NCBI GenBank assembly: GCA_003165495.1
Contig: PMMB01000162.1
Coordinates: 1 to 6,214 of the forward strand
Source of the DNA: Gammaproteobacteria bacterium
GTDB lineage: Bacteria > Pseudomonadota > Gammaproteobacteria > Steroidobacterales > Steroidobacteraceae
Length of the DNA: 6,214 bases
Direction of reading: 5' to 3'
Made by a program: the position numbers and the translations under genes. The notes under the pieces were generated by a model. The model was not told the origin of the DNA. It saw nothing but the letters and a program-made list of their open reading frames with translations, and ran no database searches. The first letter of the stretch is position 1. Every line of letters begins with the position of its first letter. Shown here in pieces: positions 1 through 6,214 of the stretch.

Positions 1-1719
1 CGGCTCGCAGCCACTTATCAGCAGGTGACCGGGCGAGTGCCGCCGAGGCCGGCGTCGGTCAGCGCCGAGCCGTACGCCGATGCAGAGAGCTTGCGCGCAG
101 ACTTGAAGGTACTCGAGCAGTCCTTAAAATCCGCGAGCAAAGTGGGGCAGAACACCGGCGGCGCCCTGGCTCGATTGTCGCGGGCCGTGGAGACCTTCGG
201 CTTCCATCTGGCGACTCTGGACTTACGGCAAAACGCCGATGTACACGCGCGCGTCGTTGCGGAACTGCTCAAGGTCGCGGGGGCCTCGCCGGATTATCAA
301 GCGTTGGATGAACCGGAGCGAGTTCTGTTATTGCGGCAAGAACTCTCCAGCGAGCGGCTGTTGGCAAGTCCGTACGCGAGTTACTCGCAGGAAACCCTAT
401 CGGAGTTGGACATTGTTCACGCCGCCGCCGAAGCGCAGCGGCGTTATGGCTGCGCCTGCATTACCACTTACGTCGTCTCCAAATGCGAGAGCGTGTCGGA
501 TCTGCTGGAGGTAAATATCCTGCTCAAGGAGGCGGGACTGTATCGCGGGCACGGAAATCCGCGCGCCGAGATCATGGCAGTGCCGCTTTTCGAAACCATC
601 GGCGATTTGGCAAGGTCCTCCGACGTGATGACGGCATGGTTCGAGTTACCGGAAGTGGCGGCCATCACGTCGGCTCATGGCTTTCAAGAGGTGATGGTCG
701 GATATTCGGATTCGAACAAGGATGGCGGTTATCTGACCTCCGTATGGAGCCTGCACGAAGCGACCCGTTCGCTCGCCGCGGTATTCGAGAAATTTGGCAC
801 GAACATGCAGATTTTTCACGGCCGCGGCGGGGCCGTGGGCCGCGGAGGGGGCTCATCGTTCGCGGCGATCCGCGCCCAGCCGTACGGTACGGTTCGGGGC
901 CGCATCCGAATTACCGAGCAGGGAGAAATCATCGCCGCCAAGTACGGCACCCGTGAAAGCGCGGCCGCGAATCTTGAATCCATCACCGCAGCGACAGTGT
1001 TGGCGTCGCTCGAGAACCCCTCGTTGTCGAGCGAGAGCCGTTTACGATTCGCTGCCGCCATGGACGGCCTCTCCACGCAAGCGTTCGGTGCTTATCGTTC
1101 CTTGGTGTACGAGACCGACGGATTTTCGACCTTCTTTCGGCAGATGACACCGCTGGTGGAAATCTCCGATCTCAAGATAGGGTCGCGGCCGGCATCGCGT
1201 TCGAATTCACAGCGCATCGAAGATCTGCGTGCAATCCCGTGGGTGTTCAGTTGGGCTCAAGCGCGGGTCATGCTGCCCGGTTGGTATGGAGTAGGGCAGG
1301 CGCTGCGCTCGGCTGACACGGTGTTGCTGCGCGAGATGCTCGAGGCATGGCCATTTTTCCGCTCCACCGTCGATAATCTGGAGATGGTGCTGTCAAAATC
1401 CGATATGGGCATCGCCGCCCGCTACGCTTCGCTGGTCGAGGATCGCGCGCTCGCCGATGCCTTATTCGGCCGCATTCGGGATACATGGCTGGCGACCCAG
1501 GACAGTCTGCTCGCCATCACCGGGCAAACGCGTTTGCTCGAAAAGCATCCGGCCTTGGAGGCCTCCATCCGGCTGCGGCTACCCTATATCGAACCGTTGA
1601 ATCTGCTGCAAGTGGAATTGCTCAAGCGTCACCGAGCCGGCGAAAATGATCCGCGGGTCCGGGAAGGCATTCAGTTGTCGATCAATGCCATCGCCACGGC
1701 GTTGCGTAACAGCGGCTAG
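1..1719 (+). CDS. ppc: Phosphoenolpyruvate carboxylase, C-terminal two thirds (5' end outside window)
   Basis: PEP carboxylase (EC 4.1.1.31) is a cytosolic enzyme that carboxylates PEP with bicarbonate to oxaloacetate, replenishing the TCA cycle. The frame is open from base 1, so the GTG at 25 is not the start. The 572 residues seen match the family's C-terminal part. Compared with E. coli PPC (883 aa), about 300 residues are missing, including the first catalytic His (His138). Key motifs, numbered from base 1: PLFET with Mg-binding Glu198; GYSDSNKDGG with Asp237 and Lys240; the catalytic loop FHGRGGAVGRGG with His273 (E. coli His579) and Arg281 (Arg587); LRAIPWVFSW; and the C-terminal RNSG. 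Residues matching the E. coli aspartate-inhibitor site are present: Lys466, Arg526 and Asn570 (E. coli Lys773, Arg832, Asn881). Allosteric inhibition by aspartate or malate is therefore plausible. The gene ends 5 bases before aceK, so the two are probably cotranscribed. Its promoter lies outside the window. Motif spacing agrees with E. coli (33 residues from Lys240 to His273), and no frameshift is seen. Confidence 0.97.
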   Translation, partial: RLAATYQQVTGRVPPRPASVSAEPYADAESLRADLKVLEQSLKSASKVGQNTGGALARLSRAVETFGFHLATLDLRQNADVHARVVAELLKVAGASPDYQALDEPERVLLLRQELSSERLLASPYASYSQETLSELDIVHAAAEAQRRYGCACITTYVVSKCESVSDLLEVNILLKEAGLYRGHGNPRAEIMAVPLFETIGDLARSSDVMTAWFELPEVAAITSAHGFQEVMVGYSDSNKDGGYLTSVWSLHEATRSLAAVFEKFGTNMQIFHGRGGAVGRGGGSSFAAIRAQPYGTVRGRIRITEQGEIIAAKYGTRESAAANLESITAATVLASLENPSLSSESRLRFAAAMDGLSTQAFGAYRSLVYETDGFSTFFRQMTPLVEISDLKIGSRPASRSNSQRIEDLRAIPWVFSWAQARVMLPGWYGVGQALRSADTVLLREMLEAWPFFRSTVDNLEMVLSKSDMGIAARYASLVEDRALADALFGRIRDTWLATQDSLLAITGQTRLLEKHPALEASIRLRLPYIEPLNLLQVELLKRHRAGENDPRVREGIQLSINAIATALRNSG

Positions 1720-1724
1720 TCACC

Positions 1725-3500
1725 ATGTCGATCGAGACCGAACTCGCTGTCGAGGAGGCGTACTCCCGCCTCGCGGCCTGCACCGACCATGCCGACCGCA
1801 TTGGCACGACGGCTCGACTGATACTGACTGTCTACGAGGATTTCTACAGCCAGCTGTGCGAGTACCCGCACCGCGCGCAGCACGCCTTCGAAATCATGGA
1901 TCCGCACGCGTCGATCCGCATCAGCCGGGAGCGTCTGGGGCTGTACAGCCGGTACATCGCGGAACACGGACCGAGAATACTCGCGGCATTCCCGGCGCTT
2001 GCCGACGACCCCAGCGTCTGGGATCCGTTGGATCGCTTGTTCATGGCGATGATCGTGGATCGTTACGACGCCGACATCGCCTTCAGCTTTGCGCATTCGA
2101 TACGGCGCAACGTCGGCCGCGGGCTGTGGAGGCCGGTCGCCTACTCGTTCCCGCCTCCCAGCAAGCTGCGCGCGTACTCGATGGCATCGGTGCACCGCCG
2201 GCTGCGGGTGCATGATCGCATCGATACCGAGCTGTTGTGCACCGCCTTGCGGGTACCCAATTTCTCGGTTCCTTTCAGAGACCTGCAAGGCGACGCGCAA
2301 AAAATTCTGGAGAGAGTCGAGCACTTGCTGCACAGCGTCCCCAACGCGGCCCCCGCGCTGGCCCTTGACGTCATAGACGCCGGTTTTTTCCGCGATCGGA
2401 GCGCATTTCTCGTCGGCCGTTGGGTACTGGCCGACGACGGAATCGTGCCGTTCGTCGTCGCGCTGCTGAATAGCCCGGAAGGCATCTACGCCGATGCCGT
2501 TCTGCACCGCGTGTCGGATATCCACGATCTGTTCAGTTCAGCGCTCGCGAATTTTCATGTGACTACCCGGCTTTACTACCAAACGTGCATGTTCCTCTTC
2601 AGTCTGATGCCGCGCCGTCCGTTCGGACATCAGTACTCGACCATCGGATTCAATCACGTCGGCAAGGTCGCCATATTGAACGAGATCAACGAGCAGGTTC
2701 GCTGCGGACACAGATTCCAACGCTCCCCCGGTGTTCCCGGCACCGTCGCGCTCGGGTTCACCTTTGACGCATGCGCGTATCACCTGAAAGTCATTCGCGA
2801 TAAGCCGACCAATTCTTATAAGTGGGGCGCCTATCCGGGAGTGGCCGCAGTTTCCGACAAGTATCGCGTGGTGCACGAGATCAATCGGGCCGGCAGCATG
2901 CTGGACAATGTCATGTACTTCAACCTTCGGCTGGATCGCGACATGTTCGACCCCGCGCTGTTGGATGAAATCTGCCGGCAGGCCGCCGGCAGCGTGCAGG
3001 TGGATCAGGACGGCGTTTATCTGCATGTGTTGATCGTGCAGATGAAAATCGTGCCGTTGCCGGTTTTTTTGGAAACCGCCGACGAAAACGCAACCCGCGC
3101 CGTGATGGTCAGCCTCGGGCACTGCATTCGCAACAATGCCGCCACCAATATATTCAACAAAGACTTGGATTCCAGAAATTACGGAGTCGGAAGGTATGGG
3201 CGGGTGTTCCTGTTCGATTACGACGCGGTCGAGAAGCTAACCGACGTGAAGATCCGCACCAATACCGATCGTGAGCCCGGCGAGGAAGCGGTGCCGGATT
3301 GGTTTTTCGAAGATGGAGTGATTTTTTTGCCCGAAGAGCTCGAGCACGGCATGCAGCTCAAGAACTCTTTTGCGCGCCGCTGTTTCCGCGAGGAAAATGT
3401 CGATCTGTTGAGCGTCGAGTATTGGCGAGACGTGCAGCAGAAACTGCAGCGTGGCGAGGTCCCGGAGCTGCGAATGTATCCGGACAGCACGAAACTTTAG
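1725..3500 (+). CDS. aceK: Isocitrate dehydrogenase kinase/phosphatase AceK (divergent)
   Basis: AceK phosphorylates isocitrate dehydrogenase to inactivate it and also removes the phosphate, both at one active site. This sends isocitrate to the glyoxylate shunt or the TCA cycle. The product is 591 residues (E. coli 578). Residues 1 to about 320 match the regulatory domain, including FLVGRWVLADDG, like E. coli WLVGKLITPSG. The kinase lobe follows: the loop SPGVPGTVALGFTF, ATP-binding Lys355 in LKVIRD (E. coli Lys336), Asp480 (Asp457), Asn485 (Asn462), and Asp498 and Asp500 in FDYD (Asp475, Asp477). The spacings 480-485 and 498-500 equal those of E. coli, and the C-terminal EYWRDVQQKLQRGEV matches DYWRALQNRIREGHV. 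Oddities: the stretch after Asp480 reads LDSRNYG instead of MLFKNFG, so Lys461 is Arg484, and there are about 4 extra residues after Lys355. The ATG follows the ppc stop by 5 bases without a clear Shine-Dalgarno, suggesting coupled translation. Family assignment is firm. Whether both activities remain, and whether IDH is the substrate, is inferred. Confidence 0.93.
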   Translation: MSIETELAVEEAYSRLAACTDHADRIGTTARLILTVYEDFYSQLCEYPHRAQHAFEIMDPHASIRISRERLGLYSRYIAEHGPRILAAFPALADDPSVWDPLDRLFMAMIVDRYDADIAFSFAHSIRRNVGRGLWRPVAYSFPPPSKLRAYSMASVHRRLRVHDRIDTELLCTALRVPNFSVPFRDLQGDAQKILERVEHLLHSVPNAAPALALDVIDAGFFRDRSAFLVGRWVLADDGIVPFVVALLNSPEGIYADAVLHRVSDIHDLFSSALANFHVTTRLYYQTCMFLFSLMPRRPFGHQYSTIGFNHVGKVAILNEINEQVRCGHRFQRSPGVPGTVALGFTFDACAYHLKVIRDKPTNSYKWGAYPGVAAVSDKYRVVHEINRAGSMLDNVMYFNLRLDRDMFDPALLDEICRQAAGSVQVDQDGVYLHVLIVQMKIVPLPVFLETADENATRAVMVSLGHCIRNNAATNIFNKDLDSRNYGVGRYGRVFLFDYDAVEKLTDVKIRTNTDREPGEEAVPDWFFEDGVIFLPEELEHGMQLKNSFARRCFREENVDLLSVEYWRDVQQKLQRGEVPELRMYPDSTKL

Positions 3501-3522
3501 GCGGATGCCGAGAGTTAGAGGA

Positions 3523-5469
3523 TTAACTGCGCACGTACGCCGCGAGCTTACTGTGGGTACGGATGGCATCTTCCTCGGTCAGCACATCGCTCGAATGCGA
3601 CTCGCGGATAAGACGTTCGAAGTCCGCCGCGGGCAACGGGCGGCTGAAATGAAAGCCCTGATATTCATCGCAGCCGGCCGCTTTCAAAAAGTCGAGCTGC
3701 GCGGACGTTTCCACCCCTTCGGCGACGACTTTGAGGCGCAGGCTGTGCGCGAGCGAGACGATGGCGCGGACGATCGATGCATCCTCCGGGCGGCTCACGA
3801 TTTCGTCGATGAAAACGCGATCGATTTTTAGTTTGTCGATCGGGAAGCGGCGCAAATAACTCATACTCGAATAGCCGGTACCGAAGTCGTCCACCGACAC
3901 GAGCACTCCCATGGCGCTTAGGTGCTCGAGGATGGCGATCGATTTCTCGGGATCGCTCATGACGGCGCTTTCGGTGAGTTCCACCTCGAGATAGCGAGCC
4001 TCAAGGTCGGCGTCATCGAGCGCACGACGAATGCTGTCGACCAGCCCGCTGTCGCGGAACTGCGATGCCGACAGATTCACCGACACTCGGAGCGCCGGGA
4101 CGCCGTCGATCTGCCAAGCTCGCGTTTGCCGGCACGCTTCCCGGATCACCCATCCGCCGATGGCGCCGATTAGACCGCATTCTTCCGCCAGAGGGATGAA
4201 ATCCTCAGGTGAGACGATGCCGCGCGTGGGGTGCACCCAACGGATCAACGCCTCCGCGCTGCGTACCTCGCCCGTTCGTGTATCCACCTTGGGTTGATAG
4301 TACAGCTCGAACTGGTTCAGCGTCACCGCGGCGTGCAGGTCGCTTTCGAGCTGAACTCGATCTTCAGTTCCGGCATCCATCCCCGGCGCATAGCGCCGAA
4401 AGTTGCCGCGACCGTTCTGTTTGGCCGAATACATGGCGGCGTCCGCGTGCGCGAGCAGGGCCTGCATGGATGCGCCGTCATCCGGATACATGGCGATGCC
4501 AATGCTGGGTGAGGTATGAATATCGATGGCGGCGATTCGCACCGGGGCCTGCAGGACGTCCATGACGCGGCCCGCGAGGACGGCGGCATCCTCGGCGTCG
4601 CCAATGGAGGTGCCGATGAGAACGAACTCATCGCCACCGAACCGAGCCACCGTGTCGGCAGGGCGTACCACGGTCATGAGCCGGCGCGCGACCTCTTGAA
4701 GTAGTTCATCGCCCGCGCGGTGCCCCAAGGAATCGTTGATGAGCTTGAAGCGGTCGAGATCGCATACCAGCAGTGCGAAAGACCGCATGTCACGGTCGGC
4801 ATGCGCGATGGCTTGCTGCAATCGATCGTCCAGCAAGACGCGATTCGGCAGACCCGTCAATGCATCGTGGGTGGCCAAATGCCGCAGCTGCTTATTCGCG
4901 GCTTCCAATCCTCGCGTGCGCGTCGTGATCACTTCTTCGAGGCGCAACACATGTTCTCTGACCAGCTTATCGTTTTCCCATTTACGGCTCAGCGCCGTGG
5001 CGCACTGCAGGACCTCGATCGGTTCGGCGGGTTTGCGCAGCACCAGCAACTTGTCGGAGTGGCCGAGTCTCTTCACGACCTCCGTCCAATCGTAGTCGGT
5101 GTGGGCCGAACAAATGACGACTTGCACGTCGGGATCCGTCGCCCACAGGCGCTCGATGGTTTTAAGGCCGTCCCAGCCCGGGGGCATGCGCATGTCGACG
5201 AAGGCCATCGCGTACGGCCGCCGTTCGACGAGGGCTTGGTGCGCCATCGCCACACCTTCTTGCCCTTGATGCGCCGAGTCGATCTCGAAGTTCGGGCGCG
5301 CCGCGGCGGCGACGGCTTCGCCGAAGAGATTCGCTTCCAACACATCGAGTTCGGCTTGCGCGGAGTGCTCGGACTGGGCGCCCAAGACCTTGCGAAAATC
5401 CAGATGAATGGCCGCGTTGTCATCGATGATCAGAATGCGCCGATTGGCGAGCGGAGTGGAATTAGCCAT
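3523..5469 (-). CDS. Response regulator with receiver, GGDEF and EAL domains (c-di-GMP turnover)
   Basis: This is a cytosolic 648-residue two-component regulator likely to make and/or degrade cyclic di-GMP. The receiver (about 10-160) has the acid pair Asp16-Asp17, phosphoacceptor Asp92 (FVDMRMPPGWDG), Ser121 and Lys146 (RKP), and an extra segment of roughly 30 residues between helix 1 and strand 2. A helical, probably coiled-coil linker (160-200) leads to the GGDEF domain (200-360) with intact RFGGDEF (276-282) and an inhibitory I-site RPAD (269-272) five residues before it. The EAL domain (370-620) keeps Glu406 (EALIRW), Asn465, Glu497/Glu500, DDFGTG (527-532), Lys548, Glu584 and DEYQG (601-605). 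Both activities therefore look possible, although many such hybrids are dominated by one. No membrane segment is seen, and the tail after about 620 matches no domain I know. The ATG at 5469 was chosen because GGAGG lies 6 bases upstream and the receiver starts soon after. A GTG at 5520 in the same frame lacks this. The gene overlaps the upstream kinase gene by 8 bases, so the two form an operon. Confidence 0.95.
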   Translation of the reverse strand: MANSTPLANRRILIIDDNAAIHLDFRKVLGAQSEHSAQAELDVLEANLFGEAVAAAARPNFEIDSAHQGQEGVAMAHQALVERRPYAMAFVDMRMPPGWDGLKTIERLWATDPDVQVVICSAHTDYDWTEVVKRLGHSDKLLVLRKPAEPIEVLQCATALSRKWENDKLVREHVLRLEEVITTRTRGLEAANKQLRHLATHDALTGLPNRVLLDDRLQQAIAHADRDMRSFALLVCDLDRFKLINDSLGHRAGDELLQEVARRLMTVVRPADTVARFGGDEFVLIGTSIGDAEDAAVLAGRVMDVLQAPVRIAAIDIHTSPSIGIAMYPDDGASMQALLAHADAAMYSAKQNGRGNFRRYAPGMDAGTEDRVQLESDLHAAVTLNQFELYYQPKVDTRTGEVRSAEALIRWVHPTRGIVSPEDFIPLAEECGLIGAIGGWVIREACRQTRAWQIDGVPALRVSVNLSASQFRDSGLVDSIRRALDDADLEARYLEVELTESAVMSDPEKSIAILEHLSAMGVLVSVDDFGTGYSSMSYLRRFPIDKLKIDRVFIDEIVSRPEDASIVRAIVSLAHSLRLKVVAEGVETSAQLDFLKAAGCDEYQGFHFSRPLPAADFERLIRESHSSDVLTEEDAIRTHSKLAAYVRS

Positions 5470-6214
5470 GGGCAGCCTCCGAAGGGCTGCACGGCAGCTC
5501 GAGAATGAATGTTGCACCACAGCCCGGGCCGTCGCTCATCACGAGTAACGAGCCGCCGAGTTCCTGCGCCGCGAGCGCGCCGCTGTGCAAGCCGAAGCCG
5601 TGGCCGTCCACGCGAGTCGTGAAGCCGTGAGTGAAAAGGCGGGACATATTTTCCGCGGGGATGCCCACACCATTGTCAATGACGCAAATGCGCACACCGG
5701 CGGCCGCGCTTTCGATGCGCAGGGTGAGAAGCTTGTCGGACCTGCCTGATTCATCGCATGCGTACTTGGCGTTGCGCACGAGATTCACCAGAATCTGCAA
5801 TACCTTGTGTTTATCGACGGTGATCGGCGGCACTTCGCTGAATTCGCGGCGCAGCGTCACTCCGTGACGCACAAAGGCGCCGGCATTCAAGCGCAGGCTG
5901 TCCTCCACCAGATCGATCACCGCGACGGTTTCGGTGACGCCGCACAGCTTCGCGTAGCTCTGCTGCATCGCCACGGTGTCTTTGATGTGCTCCAGGTTGT
6001 CGCGCAGCGATGCGAGCTCTTCAAGCGCCATTTTCTGATCGCTAATGAGCTGCTCGCCGAGCGAGGTCAGGTATTCCGGTATGCGCTTGCCACGCTCGTC
6101 ATGGGCGAGGAATTCCCCTGCTGCCGCGCCTTTTTCCTGCAGCAGCGCGGCGAGTCGGGACACGCCGGGGCCTTTGGACTGTTTGACGCGTTCGATCACC
6201 AGACTTGCTGAAAT
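5462..6214 (-). CDS. Sensor histidine kinase, C-terminal part (5' end outside window)
   Basis: This is the transmitter part of a two-component sensor kinase, with 250 residues visible. The frame stays open to the window edge, so the GTG at 6199 is probably internal. Numbered from base 6214, residues 1-100 are helical and include EHIKDTVAMQQSYAK (75-89), which resembles the long dimerisation region of kinases paired with receiver-GGDEF-EAL regulators. The HATPase domain follows: N-box NLVRNAKYA (144-152), G1 box DNGVGI (180-185), F-box FTHGFTT (194-200), G2 box HGFGLHSGAL (205-214), and GCGATFILELP (231-241). No phosphoacceptor His is recognisable in the visible part. From memory of related proteins, an atypical H-box resembling LHNVGN lies just upstream of the segment at residues 1-12, so it should be just beyond the edge. 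Any sensory domain is also outside. The stop overlaps the regulator start (ATGGCTAA), so the two are very likely a cognate pair. The input signal cannot be told. Confidence 0.92.
   Translation of the reverse strand: MSASLVIERVKQSKGPGVSRLAALLQEKGAAAGEFLAHDERGKRIPEYLTSLGEQLISDQKMALEELASLRDNLEHIKDTVAMQQSYAKLCGVTETVAVIDLVEDSLRLNAGAFVRHGVTLRREFSEVPPITVDKHKVLQILVNLVRNAKYACDESGRSDKLLTLRIESAAAGVRICVIDNGVGIPAENMSRLFTHGFTTRVDGHGFGLHSGALAAQELGGSLLVMSDGPGCGATFILELPCSPSEAAHG
5472..5490 (-). promoter_or_regulatory. Inverted repeat able to fold into a UUCG-capped hairpin over the regulator's ribosome binding site
   Basis: In the minus-strand mRNA, GCAGCC and GGCUGC can pair (6 bp) around CUUCGGA. Inside this, C-UUCG-G is the classic stable tetraloop, leaving one bulged A. 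The hairpin covers all of GGAGG and ends two bases before the ATG. A competing stem is possible, because GCAGC (5486-5490) can also pair with GCUGC (5494-5498) upstream across a 3-base loop. No U-run follows, so it is not an intrinsic terminator. The likely role, which is inference, is that ribosomes finishing the kinase gene open the hairpin and allow initiation on the regulator gene. It may also be a chance result of GC-rich coding sequence. Confidence 0.45.
5476..5480 (-). promoter_or_regulatory. Strong Shine-Dalgarno (GGAGG) of the response regulator gene
   Basis: On the minus strand GGAGG is followed by six bases (CTGCCC) and the ATG at 5469-5467. It decides the start codon against the in-frame GTG at 5520. 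It lies inside the last codons of the kinase gene (Ser-Glu-Ala-Ala-His-Gly) and inside the inverted repeat at 5472-5490. Confidence 0.8.

Noticed and set aside
25..27. GTG at 25 as the start of ppc
   Set aside because: The frame is open to base 1 and the protein lacks about 300 N-terminal residues of the family, so the gene is cut by the window edge.
819..847. GC-rich inverted repeat (CCGCGGC and GCCGCGG) in ppc
   Set aside because: It encodes the conserved Gly/Arg-rich catalytic loop, so the repeat follows from the codons.
1716..2525. 269-codon open frame on the - strand opposite aceK, with a further 194-codon frame at 2538-3122
   Set aside because: Both lie opposite clearly coding AceK sequence and show no domain. 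Their composition is that of a shadow frame.
4720..5508. 262-codon open frame on the + strand opposite the regulator gene
   Set aside because: It is antisense to conserved receiver and GGDEF codons, has no recognisable domain, and long antisense frames are expected in GC-rich genes.
5518..5520. GTG at 5520 as the regulator start, adding 17 residues
   Set aside because: The extra residues have no receiver homology, would overlap the kinase gene by 59 bases and lack the well-placed GGAGG that precedes the ATG at 5469.
6197..6199. GTG at 6199 as the kinase start
   Set aside because: The frame continues to the window edge, the H-box is missing from the visible part, and the residues just upstream also resemble the kinase subfamily.

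Overview
The window looks like chromosomal DNA from a GC-rich proteobacterium. A gammaproteobacterium is most likely, judging from the type of PEP carboxylase, the presence of AceK, and a two-component/c-di-GMP module of a kind common in Gamma- and Betaproteobacteria. No 16S rRNA or other strong taxonomic marker is present, so the lineage is inferred. Four protein-coding genes fill almost the whole window. I see no tRNA, rRNA, CRISPR array, insertion sequence or phage gene.

Left half, + strand (1-3500): the 3' two thirds of a PEP carboxylase gene (ppc, cut by the left edge) is followed after 5 bases by a complete aceK, encoding isocitrate dehydrogenase kinase/phosphatase. Both enzymes act at the PEP/TCA/glyoxylate node. 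PEP carboxylase refills oxaloacetate, and AceK switches isocitrate dehydrogenase off or on and so sets the flow into the glyoxylate shunt. AceK usually sits with aceB and aceA, so its place directly behind ppc is notable. This AceK is divergent, and one loop residue next to the catalytic aspartate (Lys461 in E. coli) is Arg.

Right half, - strand (6214-3523): a histidine kinase gene (5' end beyond the right edge) overlaps by 8 bases a gene for a 648-residue response regulator with receiver, GGDEF and EAL domains. All recognisable catalytic residues of both c-di-GMP domains and the GGDEF I-site are present. The kinase presumably phosphorylates the receiver, which then tunes synthesis or breakdown of c-di-GMP. 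The Shine-Dalgarno sequence of the regulator gene lies inside a UUCG-capped inverted repeat in the last codons of the kinase gene, which suggests translational coupling.

The two halves converge with only 22 bases between the aceK and regulator stop codons, and no clear terminator is visible there. No wholly new system is evident. The most unusual points are the ppc-aceK pair, the altered AceK loop and the hairpin over the regulator's ribosome binding site.
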